Translations under genes and position numbers: made by a program
Part shown: positions 30,527 through 39,382 of the stretch, piece after piece
Layout: each line of letters begins with the position of its first letter
Numbering within the stretch: position 1 is the stretch's first letter
Notes under the pieces: generated by a model
The model's input: only the letters and a program-made list of their open reading frames with translations
What the model was told of the DNA's origin: nothing
The model's database searches: none
Assembly (NCBI GenBank): GCA_017883165.1
Contig: JADGOC010000004.1
Span: forward strand, 1-59,613
Length of the DNA: 59,613 bases
Direction: 5' to 3'
Source: Acidobacteriota bacterium
GTDB lineage: Bacteria > Acidobacteriota > Vicinamibacteria > Vicinamibacterales > CAVVIG01

Positions 30527-30951
30527 GCCTCGATACGTCAAAATGGTCCGGGGAAGGGACCTTCACGCAGCTGCTGGTGGATCATCTGCAGCGGGTCGAC
30601 GGCGTGGCGCTCGTGCGCGTCGAAGACGCGCCAGCCAGCCGGTCGGAAGCCGACTACAATTTCATCAGCAACGAGGTGTACGTCGCATTCGCGACGGTGA
30701 GGCGCCGCGAGCGCGTGCTGCGGTTCGGGTTTCTGCCTGGCTCGAAGACCAGCGTCGACAAGGCGATGACGATCGCCGCTCTCGAAGCGGCGCTGGCGGG
30801 GATCCCGGACATCGGCGCGCCCGACTACAGCGATGAAGCCATGATGCAGTTTCTCCGTGCCGAGCGAATCGTGCCGCCGTATCAGACGCGCGGATATAAA
30901 CTGGTGGAGCTCGTGCGGGTGTACGAGGTCGGAGCCGTTCCTCGCGCCTAA
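30523..30951 (+). CDS. hypothetical protein
   Basis: 143-aa ORF overlapping ubiE stop by 4 bp. Confidence 0.65.
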   Translation: MSLDTSKWSGEGTFTQLLVDHLQRVDGVALVRVEDAPASRSEADYNFISNEVYVAFATVRRRERVLRFGFLPGSKTSVDKAMTIAALEAALAGIPDIGAPDYSDEAMMQFLRAERIVPPYQTRGYKLVELVRVYEVGAVPRA

Positions 30952-31048
30952 TGCGCCGGCCCGTTCGCGCCGACACAGAGCGTGTGCAACACTTCCGTGC
31001 GCATCGGCAAGACTGTGCAATCGCGCGCAAACGCGCGGCCCTGAGACC

Positions 31049-33193
31049 ATGAGCCTGGTTCCGTCACTGCTTCAGGCGATCGTCAGCCTCGACGGCGAGG
31101 CGTGCGTGATCCATGTCGGCGACAAGCCGTACGTGGTCGCGCCGTCCGGCCAGGTTGACCTGGCGACGCGCGGTCTGACGTTCGAAGCGGTGAACGGCAT
31201 CCTCGAACAGTTGCTGCCGGTGGACACGCTGAACGCGCTCGACGAGTTCGGCGCGATCCAGTACGAGCTGCCCGCGCGTTCCGAATTCCGCCACGAATAC
31301 TTCACCGTCGTCGCCGCCCGCGGGGGAGAGGACGTGTGGGTCGAGATTCGGCGCAAGCGTGCGCCGGAAGAGGACCGCGTTCCGATCGAGGCCTTCGTCA
31401 CGCCGGAGCCCATCGCCGCGCACGATCCCGAGTCGATGCGACAGGATCCTGGCGAGGATCTGTTGATGCCGGATTCCACTGATTTGTGGCCGGATGTGGC
31501 GGAGGCGCCGGTCGAGGTGCCGCTCAACGACGAGACGGAGTGGGAGCCGGTGCAGGAATCGGCGGTCGAGGAGATCCATCTTCCTTCGTCGATCGAAATC
31601 GATCAGCCGCCACGGCCGTCGCTGTACGCCGTACCGCGGCTCGAGCCGGAGACGCCTCTCGAGAACGAGGCGCCGATCGCGCCAGCTGCGCAGCACGCGC
31701 CGCCGCTCGTGAAATACGCACCGTCTCTGGAGTCCACGCCGCCCCCGGCGCAATATACACCGCCCCCGGCGCAATACACACCGCCGCCGGCGCAATACAC
31801 ACCGCCGCCGGTGCAGTCCGCGCCGCCGCCGGTGCAGTCCGCGCCGCCGCCGGTGCAGTCCACGCCGCCGCCGGTGCAGTCCACGCCGCCGCCGGTGCAG
31901 TCCGCGTCGCCGCCGGTGCAGTCCGCGCCGCCGCCGGTGCAGTACACGCCGCCGCCGGTGCAGTACGCACCGCCGCCAGTGCCGTACGCGCCGCCGCCGG
32001 TGCTCGAGCGCGCTGAACCGGTGCAACCCGCGGTGGTCCTGCCGCTGTCGCGCAACCCGGTTCGTGGCGAGGCGCCGCCGATCCTGACCGGATCGTTTTC
32101 TGGCACAGGGCTCGATCGGCTGTTGCGGGTCGCGGCGGCTCGCGGGGCGTCCACGCTGTACCTCGCCTCGCTGGCGCGGCCGTCGATGCGGGTCGACGGC
32201 GAGATTCAGATGCTCGACGAGGGGGCGCTCGGGCCGAGCGACGTCGAGGCGCTGCTCATCGATCTGATGCCGGAGCGCAACCGCGAGGCGCTTCGGAGCG
32301 GTGTCAGCACCGAGTGGATTTGCGACGTGCCGGACGTGGGCCGCGTGCGCTGCATGACGTTCCGCGATCATCGCGGCGCCGGCGGCATTTTCCGCATGAT
32401 GCCGGTCCGCGCGATCTCGGCCGATCAGCTCGGGCTGTCGCGCGAAATTCAGGCGCTCGCCGCCGAGCCCGAGGGCCTCGTGCTGGTGGCGGGACCGCGC
32501 TCGAGCGGCAAGAGCACGCTCATCTCGGCGTTCGTCGACTTGATCAACCGGACGCGCCGCGATCACGTCATCACGATCGAGAGCGAGATCAAGATCGTGC
32601 ACGAGAACCGCAACTCGCTCGTCAGCCAGCGCGAAGTCCGCGGCGACGCCGAGGAGATGCTGGCGGTCGCGCGCGCCGCGATCCGCGAGAACCCGGACGT
32701 GCTCGTCATCGAAGAGCTGCGGACGGCCGACATAGTCACCGTCGCGCTCGACGCCGCTAATTCCGGCCACCTGGTCATCGGCGCGCTCCCGGCGCACACC
32801 GCGTCCGGCGCCGTCGATCGCATCATCGATTTGTATCAGCCCGAGTACCGCCGCCACGTGCAGCTCGCACTGGCCGAAAATCTGCGCGGCATCGTCGCGC
32901 AGGTGCTCGTTCGCAAGCCCGGCGGCGGTCGGGTCGCCGCGCGCGAGGTGCTGCTGAATACATCGGCCGTGGCCAGCGTCATCGCGGAAGGGAAGACGTC
33001 GCAGCTGCCGATGGCGATCGAGGGCGGCCGCAAGCACGGGATGCTGCCGCTCAACGACTCACTGGTCGGCTTCGTGCAGAGCGGCACGATTGACGCGCTC
33101 GAGGCCTACCGCCGCGCCGCCGATCGAACCGGGTTCCTCGCGCTCCTCAAACGGCAGGGCATCGACATCTCCTTCGCGGAGCGGCTGGCTTAA
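31049..33193 (+). CDS. PilT/GspE-type ATPase with a proline-rich heptapeptide repeat linker
   Basis: Walker A VAGPRSSGKSTLISAF, AREVLLNTSAVASVIAEGKTSQLPMAIEGGRKHGMLPLNDSL (PilT-like C-terminus); repeat PPPVQSA/PPPAQYT. Confidence 0.88.
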   Translation: MSLVPSLLQAIVSLDGEACVIHVGDKPYVVAPSGQVDLATRGLTFEAVNGILEQLLPVDTLNALDEFGAIQYELPARSEFRHEYFTVVAARGGEDVWVEIRRKRAPEEDRVPIEAFVTPEPIAAHDPESMRQDPGEDLLMPDSTDLWPDVAEAPVEVPLNDETEWEPVQESAVEEIHLPSSIEIDQPPRPSLYAVPRLEPETPLENEAPIAPAAQHAPPLVKYAPSLESTPPPAQYTPPPAQYTPPPAQYTPPPVQSAPPPVQSAPPPVQSTPPPVQSTPPPVQSASPPVQSAPPPVQYTPPPVQYAPPPVPYAPPPVLERAEPVQPAVVLPLSRNPVRGEAPPILTGSFSGTGLDRLLRVAAARGASTLYLASLARPSMRVDGEIQMLDEGALGPSDVEALLIDLMPERNREALRSGVSTEWICDVPDVGRVRCMTFRDHRGAGGIFRMMPVRAISADQLGLSREIQALAAEPEGLVLVAGPRSSGKSTLISAFVDLINRTRRDHVITIESEIKIVHENRNSLVSQREVRGDAEEMLAVARAAIRENPDVLVIEELRTADIVTVALDAANSGHLVIGALPAHTASGAVDRIIDLYQPEYRRHVQLALAENLRGIVAQVLVRKPGGGRVAAREVLLNTSAVASVIAEGKTSQLPMAIEGGRKHGMLPLNDSLVGFVQSGTIDALEAYRRAADRTGFLALLKRQGIDISFAERLA
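31735..32004 (+). repeat. 21-bp in-frame tandem repeat, about 13 units (PPPVQ[SY][AT])
   Basis: Units such as ccgccgccggtgcagtccgcg repeated with near-identical codons. Confidence 0.92.
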
Positions 33194-33200
33194 ACACCCC

Positions 33201-33626
33201 CTACCCGACGAACTGTTCCAGTTCCTTCATCACAAACCGCAACACGTCGTCCTCGGTGAGATCGCGGATGGCGCCGCTGTCGGCGAGCGGCCACTCCGAC
33301 TCCCGCACGCGGCGGCCGCGGCTGCGGCTGGCGTGCCCGATCACCCGTGGATCGTCGCCCTCGGTGTCGAGCCGGAGCTCGATGTAGTCCTCCGCCGACC
33401 GGTCCGACATCAACCTGACGCTGCCGCCCGGCGTGAAGACGTTGAACAGATGCCCCTCGGCGCGCAGCACATTGGCGATCTGACGAAAGATCGGCACCGC
33501 GATCTGCGCGAGGAACGCCTCGTACTCGCGCGCCGCCTCGTCGACCCGCGCGCGCCGCGCCGCCGACGCCCGCTTGGCGCGATCGATCGTTTCGAGCACT
33601 CGTTTCTTGACGTCTGAAATTTCCAT
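33201..33626 (-). CDS. hypothetical protein
   Basis: 141-aa ORF with good codon pattern; MEISDVKKRVLETIDRAKRASAARR. Confidence 0.65.
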   Translation of the reverse strand: MEISDVKKRVLETIDRAKRASAARRARVDEAAREYEAFLAQIAVPIFRQIANVLRAEGHLFNVFTPGGSVRLMSDRSAEDYIELRLDTEGDDPRVIGHASRSRGRRVRESEWPLADSGAIRDLTEDDVLRFVMKELEQFVG

Positions 33627-33657
33627 GGTTCTACTTTACCGGCATCATAATGAAGGA

Positions 33658-33897
33658 ATGATTATCGTCTACGCGGGCAGTGCCTGACAGAGCTGCGAAC
33701 AAGTGAAAGAGTTGCTTTCACACGCAGGCGTCGCGTTCATCGCGAAAAACGTCGACGAGGACGACCGGGCGTACGACGAGCTGCTGGCCCTCAAGCTTCG
33801 CACCGTGCCGGTCACCATCATCGGCGATCGCGTCATCACAGGGTTCGATCCGGACGCGCTCGAGAGCGCGCTCGCCGGGCTGGCGGGCGGCCCCTGA
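33658..33897 (+). CDS. selenocysteine-containing glutaredoxin (TGA 33685-33687 read as Sec)
   Basis: M-IIVYAGSA-U-QSC-EQVKELLSHAGVAFIAKNVDEDDRAYDELLALKLRTVPVTIIGDRVITGFDPDALESALAGLAGGP; UxxC at the redox motif, TVPV cis-Pro and GFD motifs of glutaredoxin; SECIS-like hairpin follows. Confidence 0.82.
33693..33727 (+). promoter_or_regulatory. bacterial SECIS-like hairpin
   Basis: CTGCG-AACAA-GTGAAAG-(AGTTG)-CTTTCAC-A-CGCAG, starting 5 nt after the TGA; apical loop 22 nt after TGA with G at loop position 2. Confidence 0.75.
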
Positions 33898-34957
33898 GGC
33901 CCCTGGGGCCATTGACGTCCCTGCCGATCGTAATGAGGTCCGACAGCAGCGCGTAGGCGGTCTGCGTCAGCCCGGCCCCTCGCTGGACCACCGCCACCTC
34001 GCCGAGTAGGTCGGTGTGCAGAATGATCGCGTTCTGCTGACCCTCGAGCCCGGCGAGCAGGTCGTCGTCCGGCAGCTCTTCCGGCGCGACCCTCGCCGTG
34101 ATGCGCCCGTCTTCGCGAGCCGCCCGCGCCACCAGCTTCAACCGCCGCCCCGCCGCCCGCGCCTCCATCGCCGGCCGGCCGAGCTCGGCCGAAATGCCGA
34201 CCCGCTCGACATCCCGGGGCGTGAGCCGCGCATCGAGCAGCACGTTGGCGAGCGCCGCAGTCTTGGCGGCCGCGTCCCAGCCGTCGACGTCGAGCGAGGC
34301 GTCCGATTCAGCGATGCCCATCGCCTGCATTTCCGACAGCGCCTCGGCGAACGGTTGTCCCTGCTCCATCGCGGTCAAAATGAAGTTGGTCGTGCTGTTG
34401 ACCACGCCACGGAATCCGAGGATCGTGACGGCGGGCAGCGTCTCGCGCACGAGATTGAAGATCGGAACGCCGTCCATCACGGCGCCCTCGAACAGAAATC
34501 GCCGGTCGGCGCGCGAGGCGGCCGCGGCCAGCGCGTGATAGGCGAACGCGACCGGCCCCTTGTTCGCGGTGATGACGTGCGCGCCACTGGCCAGGCCGGC
34601 GCGGACGTGCTCAATCGCCGGCTGCCCACGCGTGATGTCGAGCGTCGTCGTTTCGACGACGATGAGGCGCCGCTCGCGCGCGGCGTCGTTCGCGGCCGCG
34701 ACGTCGGCGATGAAGTCCGCCGCGGGCCGCTCCTCCCGGCTTCTGCCGATCCGCTCGCCTCGCGCCACGCGATTGATGAGCGCCGCCGCGTCGAGCCCGC
34801 GCACGGCTGACGCCGCCCCGTGCCGCCGCGTCGCCACGCCCACGACCCGCACGGCGATCCGCTCCCGCGCGAGCGCCGCGCGCTGCTCCTCCAGAAGCGT
34901 GACGAACCGCTGCGCGACGTGCCCGAAGCCGACGAGCACCAACTCGAACGTCGTCAT
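33836..34957 (-). CDS. hom: homoserine dehydrogenase (no ACT domain)
   Basis: LVLVGFGHVAQRFVTLL, ITANKGPVAFAYHAL, GVVNSTTNFILTAMEQG, ASLDVDGWDAAAKTAALANVLL. Confidence 0.88.
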   Translation of the reverse strand: MTTFELVLVGFGHVAQRFVTLLEEQRAALARERIAVRVVGVATRRHGAASAVRGLDAAALINRVARGERIGRSREERPAADFIADVAAANDAARERRLIVVETTTLDITRGQPAIEHVRAGLASGAHVITANKGPVAFAYHALAAAASRADRRFLFEGAVMDGVPIFNLVRETLPAVTILGFRGVVNSTTNFILTAMEQGQPFAEALSEMQAMGIAESDASLDVDGWDAAAKTAALANVLLDARLTPRDVERVGISAELGRPAMEARAAGRRLKLVARAAREDGRITARVAPEELPDDDLLAGLEGQQNAIILHTDLLGEVAVVQRGAGLTQTAYALLSDLITIGRDVNGPRGLRGRPPARRARSRARPDRTL

Positions 34958-36147
34958 GTGGGCGCCGACGCCGGCAACGTGTCCGACACCGGCTCCGCGC
35001 CCGATACTGGCTTCGTGCTGGACACGCCGAGCTCGACGAGCAGCTCCTGCAGCCGGTTCAGCCCTTGGCGCATGTAGTCGGTCTCGTCGCCGAAACCGAT
35101 CCGCAGATAGCCGTCCATGCCGAAGTGATCGCCCGGCACGATCAACACGCTCTTCTGCTCGCGCAGGCGGTTGACCAGGTCCGTCGAGTTGATCGGATGG
35201 TGATACCGCACGTAGACGATCGCTCCGGCGTCTGGCGGCGCATAGCTGAAGAGCGCGCCGTGACTGTCGAGCCACCCGGCCATGATCGGATAGTTCGCGT
35301 TCAGAATCGTGCGCGTCCGCGCGAGAATCTGCGCGCGGCGGGCCGGCTCGAGCGCCCGGCGGGCAAGCGCGTCACTCAGCGCGCCCGGCGAAATCGTCGT
35401 GTAGTCGTGGTACGACCACAGCGAGGCGACGAGCGCCGGCGGTCCCGCGATCCATCCGATGCGCAGCCCCGGGAGGCCGTACGCCTTCGACAGCCCGCTC
35501 GTCACAATCGTGCGATCGTACCGGCCCCACATCGACGGCGTCTCGCGGCCGTCACGTTCCGCGCCGCGATAAATTTCATCGGACAGCACCCAGCTCCCAT
35601 GCCGGCTGGCGATCGCCGCGACGGCGTCGAGGTCGCTCGCCTCGATCCGCGCGCCGGTCGGGTTGTTCGGATTGCAGATGATGATGAGCTTGGTGCGCGC
35701 CGACACGATCTGCTCGAGCGCGCCGAGATCCACCTGCCACCGCGCTGGAGATCCCGCCAGCACGAGCGGCCATTCCTTCACCGTGCCGCCGAACGCGCGC
35801 GCCAGGCCGCGCGTCTGCATGTAGTTGGGCACCATCAGCACCACGTCGTCGCCGGGCTCGACGAGCCGCCACGTCGTGATGTAGTTGGCCTCGGAACCGC
35901 CGTTGGTCACCTGGATGTGATCGGTCGTCGCCCCCGGATAGATCCGCGCAATCGAGGTGCGCAGGGCAATCGTGCCGTTCGACTGGATGTAGCGGAGGGG
36001 CTCGGCCAGCAGCTGCTCGCGCGCCGCCGCGTCCTCCACCAGATCGCCGAGACGCAGCGCGTGCACGCCGCTCTCCGACAGGTTGAAGGCCACCTGGTTT
36101 TCATAGGTGGATTGCATGCGTTCCATGGCAAACGGTTCGAGTTTCAT
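34954..36147 (-). CDS. PLP-dependent class I/II aminotransferase
   Basis: VTNGGSEANYITTWRLVEPGDDVVLMVPNY, ICNPNNPTGARI, TSGLSKAYGLPGLRIGWIAG. Confidence 0.9.
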   Translation of the reverse strand: MKLEPFAMERMQSTYENQVAFNLSESGVHALRLGDLVEDAAAREQLLAEPLRYIQSNGTIALRTSIARIYPGATTDHIQVTNGGSEANYITTWRLVEPGDDVVLMVPNYMQTRGLARAFGGTVKEWPLVLAGSPARWQVDLGALEQIVSARTKLIIICNPNNPTGARIEASDLDAVAAIASRHGSWVLSDEIYRGAERDGRETPSMWGRYDRTIVTSGLSKAYGLPGLRIGWIAGPPALVASLWSYHDYTTISPGALSDALARRALEPARRAQILARTRTILNANYPIMAGWLDSHGALFSYAPPDAGAIVYVRYHHPINSTDLVNRLREQKSVLIVPGDHFGMDGYLRIGFGDETDYMRQGLNRLQELLVELGVSSTKPVSGAEPVSDTLPASAPT

Positions 36148-36215
36148 GGCGCTCACTTTACTCCGTTTTTTTCGGCGAAAGACGCCCTGGCTACCTGGAC
36201 TATACTGGCGTCTTC

Positions 36216-37058
36216 GTGACAAGTAACGACACGCACGGACCACGACCCGGCGGCGGGACGGGCCGGGCGATGGCGGCCACCTCGGCGCCAAATCTGGCGC
36301 GTATTCCCGCCGGCGAATTCCTGATGGGGGCGTCTGACGCCGAGGAAGACGAGCGCCCGGTCCATCGCGTCTACATCAGCGAGTTCTTCATCGGCCGCTT
36401 TCCCGTGACCCACGACGAGTACGCGCGCTTCGTGCGCGCGACCGGTCACCCGGCGCCGGCCATCCGCGGGCTGCCGCTCATCGCCGCCGCCGGGCGCGAC
36501 GCCCTGTTCAAGGAGATGGCCGCTCCGTACGTGTGGGAAGAAAACGAGCCGCCAGTCGGGCACGGCAGCCACCCCATCGTCCTCGTGCAGTACGACGATG
36601 CGCTCGCGTACTGCCGGTGGCTGTCCGACTCGCTCGGACGCGCCGTGCGTCTGCCGACCGAAGCGGAGTGGGAAAAGGCGGCACGCGGCGGCGTCGAAGG
36701 CCACCGGTATCCCTGGGGCAACGACATCGATCCCGCGCGCTGCAATTTCCTCGTGGATCCGTCGGTGAAGCGGCAGCGCGGCACGCGGCCGACCGGCACC
36801 TTTCCGCCCAATCCTTACGGCTTGTACGACATGTGCGGCAACGTGTGGGAATGGGTGTCGGACTGGTACGGCGCGGAGTACTACGGCAACGGCGACCCGC
36901 GCGATCCGCGCGGTCCGTCGTCAGGCGCCATGCGCATCGTCCGCGGCGGATCGTGGGTGAACGACGACGTGTCGATGCTCCGCTGCGCGTATCGGCACAA
37001 AGTCCCGCCCGACACCTACGCCTACAGCGTCGGCTTCCGCATCGTCTGCGCAGCGTAG
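36216..37058 (+). CDS. SUMF1/EgtB-type formylglycine-generating-enzyme-fold protein
   Basis: FLMGASDAEEDERPVHRV, RLPTEAEWEKAARGG, YDMCGNVWEWVSDWY, RGGSWVNDD. Confidence 0.88.
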   Translation: MTSNDTHGPRPGGGTGRAMAATSAPNLARIPAGEFLMGASDAEEDERPVHRVYISEFFIGRFPVTHDEYARFVRATGHPAPAIRGLPLIAAAGRDALFKEMAAPYVWEENEPPVGHGSHPIVLVQYDDALAYCRWLSDSLGRAVRLPTEAEWEKAARGGVEGHRYPWGNDIDPARCNFLVDPSVKRQRGTRPTGTFPPNPYGLYDMCGNVWEWVSDWYGAEYYGNGDPRDPRGPSSGAMRIVRGGSWVNDDVSMLRCAYRHKVPPDTYAYSVGFRIVCAA

Positions 37059-37061
37059 GCG

Positions 37062-37694
37062 ATGGCGTCCCGTTCTCTGACACCCGAAGGCTACGCGCGC
37101 GCCCGGCGGCTGCTGATCCGCCGCGACCCCGTCCTCGGCGCCGCCATCAAGCGCATCGGCCCGTGCGCGCTCGCCTCGCGCCAGCGCAACGATCATCTGT
37201 CCGCGCTCGCCGGCGCGATCGTCAGCCAGCAGCTCTCGACCAAGGCGGCCGCGACGATCTTCGGACGCTTTCTCGCGCTGTTTCCAGACGGAGAGATTCC
37301 CGGCGCGGCGGCGATCGCCGCGATCGACGACGGGGCGCTGCGCGGCGTCGGCCTGAGCGGGCAGAAGGTCGGCTACGTGCGCGATCTGTGCGGACGGATT
37401 GCGGACGGCCGGCTGCGCCTCGACGAGCTCGACGCGCTGCCCGACGATGACGTCATCGAGCGGCTGACGTCGGTGAAGGGCTTCGGCCGCTGGACCGCGG
37501 AGATGTTTCTGATGTTCAGATTGCACCGGCCCGACGTGCTGCCGGCGGACGATCTCGGAATCGTCAAGGCGGTGCAGAAGCTGTACGGCCTGCGGAAGAC
37601 GCCCGACGCCAAACGGATTCTGAGAATCGGCGAGGCCTGGCGGCCGTATCGATCGGTCGCGTCGTGGTATCTGTGGCAGAGCCTCACACGGTGA
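37062..37694 (+). CDS. DNA-3-methyladenine glycosylase II-like
   Basis: HhH-GPD: IVSQQLSTKAAATIFGRF, VKGFGRWTAEMFLMFRLHRPDVLPADDLG. Confidence 0.9.
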   Translation: MASRSLTPEGYARARRLLIRRDPVLGAAIKRIGPCALASRQRNDHLSALAGAIVSQQLSTKAAATIFGRFLALFPDGEIPGAAAIAAIDDGALRGVGLSGQKVGYVRDLCGRIADGRLRLDELDALPDDDVIERLTSVKGFGRWTAEMFLMFRLHRPDVLPADDLGIVKAVQKLYGLRKTPDAKRILRIGEAWRPYRSVASWYLWQSLTR

Positions 37695-38352
37695 GCTTCA
37701 GGTAGATCAAGAGAAAGCCGGCCGCGATCGCGATGAGCGTGCCGCGCTCGCTGAAGAACGTCTCTCGCCAGGAAAAAGCCACACCTGGAGTCGAAGAAGT
37801 CGGAGCGAATTGTCCGCGACGGCTTTTGGGCAGCCAGCGTGGCACGCGCGTGATATACGCGCGGTACTCCTCGCCGCGGCGCGACTCGAGCAGCGTTTCT
37901 TCCCACCGCACGATCGCGTGGTACTCGAAGCCCAGGATCACGATGATGATCGGCACGATCCAGAGCAGGCGCAGGGACAGCGCGAAGCCGACCCACAGCG
38001 CGATGTTGCCGAGGTAAAGCGGATTGCGAACGAGGGCGAACGGTCCGGTCGACACGAGCGGCCCGAGCCGATCGCTTCGCGTGCGCGAGATGGCGCCGAT
38101 GTGATGCACGCCCCACAGCCGGATGCATTCCCCGAGCGCGACGACGGCTGCACCGAGGAGGAATGGGGGCGGGGATATGTCCCTGCGGGTGGGAATCAGC
38201 AGCAAGGCGATGGCCAGCGGCAGCGGGAGCCAGGTGCGGCGCTCGAAGAGCCACGCGCCGATGCGGACCATCGCGGCCGTCGCAACGATCCCGCCAGGGG
38301 CGTCCGGATCTCGTTGCTGGTGTGAGGTTTGCGGCGCAGAAGCCGAGGTCAT
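37684..38352 (-). CDS. isoprenylcysteine carboxyl methyltransferase-family membrane protein
   Basis: STGPFALVRNPLYLGNIALWVGFAL...RWEETLLESRRGEEYRAYITRVPRWLP. Confidence 0.8.
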   Translation of the reverse strand: MTSASAPQTSHQQRDPDAPGGIVATAAMVRIGAWLFERRTWLPLPLAIALLLIPTRRDISPPPFLLGAAVVALGECIRLWGVHHIGAISRTRSDRLGPLVSTGPFALVRNPLYLGNIALWVGFALSLRLLWIVPIIIVILGFEYHAIVRWEETLLESRRGEEYRAYITRVPRWLPKSRRGQFAPTSSTPGVAFSWRETFFSERGTLIAIAAGFLLIYLKLTV

Positions 38353-38378
38353 CGCGAGCGGTCAGAGTATAGCAAGGA

Positions 38379-38406
38379 TTGACAGCGGAACAGGCGTTGA
38401 TATAAT
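38379..38406 (+). promoter_or_regulatory. sigma-70 consensus promoter of cysM operon
   Basis: TTGACA (38379-38384), 16-bp spacer, TATAAT (38401-38406). Confidence 0.8.
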
Positions 38407-38409
38407 TCG

Positions 38410-38422
38410 GACTAGTTCGGTC
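38410..38422. promoter_or_regulatory. IscR/Rrf2 type-1-like operator
   Basis: GACTAGTTCGGTC matches GACTRWWWYAGTC in 11 of 13 positions, just downstream of the -10. Confidence 0.6.
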
Positions 38423-38437
38423 GTATATAAATTAGTG

Positions 38438-39382
38438 ATGTTTTCATCCACAGATTGCCTGGTCCTCGATCGGAGCGCGGGATCGTCGGTCGTCGACTTG
38501 ATCGGCCGGACGCCGCTCGTGCGGCTCCACCGCTTCGAGCGCGAGACGCCCGGGGTCGAGTTGTACGCGAAAGCGGAGTGGCAGAATCCGGGCGGCTCGG
38601 TGAAGGATCGCGCCGCGGCGCGGATGATCCTCGAAGGCGAGGCATCGGGCGCGCTGACGCACGGCCGCACCATTCTCGACGCCACCTCAGGCAACACCGG
38701 CATCGCGTACGCGACGATCGGCGCGGCGCGCGGGTACGCGGTGACGTTGTGCGTCCCCGAGAATGCGAGCGCCGAACGCAAGCTGATTCTTCGCGCGCTC
38801 GGCGCCACGCTCGTGTTCACCAGCCCGCTCGAAGGCACTGACGGCGCGATTCGCGAAGCGCGCCGCATGCACGCGTCCGACCCGGATCGGTACTTCTATC
38901 CCGATCAATACAACAATGACGGTAACTGGCGGGCGCACTACGATACGACCGGCCCCGAGATCATCGAGCAGACGAGCGGCCGGCTCACGCATTTTGTGGC
39001 CGGGCTCGGCACGAGCGGCACGTTCATGGGCACCGGCCGCCGGCTGCGCGCCTTCAACCCCGGGATCAAGCTGATCTCGGTTCAGCCGGATGGTCCGATG
39101 CACGGCCTCGAGGGGCTCAAGCACATGGAGTCGGCGATCGTGCCGGGGATCTATGATCCGTCGCTCGCCGACGAGGATCTGCGCATCGACACCGAGTCGG
39201 CGTACGTGATGGTCCGGCGGCTCGCGCGCGAGGAAGGGCTGCTCGGCGGCATTTCCTCGGGTGCGGCGCTCGCGGCCACCCTCATCGTCGCGCGCCGGCT
39301 GCGGGCGGGCGTCGTGGTGACGGTGTTTCCCGACGGCGCCGAGAAATATCTGAGCGAGCCGTTTTGGCACGTCGATGTCTGA
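38438..39382 (+). CDS. cysM: cysteine synthase, CysM-like
   Basis: LIGRTPLVRLHRFE, KAEWQNPGGSVKDRAA, ATSGNTGIAYA, GTSGTFMGTGRRLR, GISSGAAL. Confidence 0.9.
   Translation: MFSSTDCLVLDRSAGSSVVDLIGRTPLVRLHRFERETPGVELYAKAEWQNPGGSVKDRAAARMILEGEASGALTHGRTILDATSGNTGIAYATIGAARGYAVTLCVPENASAERKLILRALGATLVFTSPLEGTDGAIREARRMHASDPDRYFYPDQYNNDGNWRAHYDTTGPEIIEQTSGRLTHFVAGLGTSGTFMGTGRRLRAFNPGIKLISVQPDGPMHGLEGLKHMESAIVPGIYDPSLADEDLRIDTESAYVMVRRLAREEGLLGGISSGAALAATLIVARRLRAGVVVTVFPDGAEKYLSEPFWHVDV

Noticed and set aside
31735-32004. Regular 21-bp direct repeats considered as a CRISPR array
   Set aside because: Repeats are contiguous without unique spacers, in frame and codon-periodic
31064-33037. 657-aa minus-strand ORF opposite the PilT-like gene, with RRRRGLH repeats
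   Set aside because: Repeat is the antisense of the proline heptads; no domain seen
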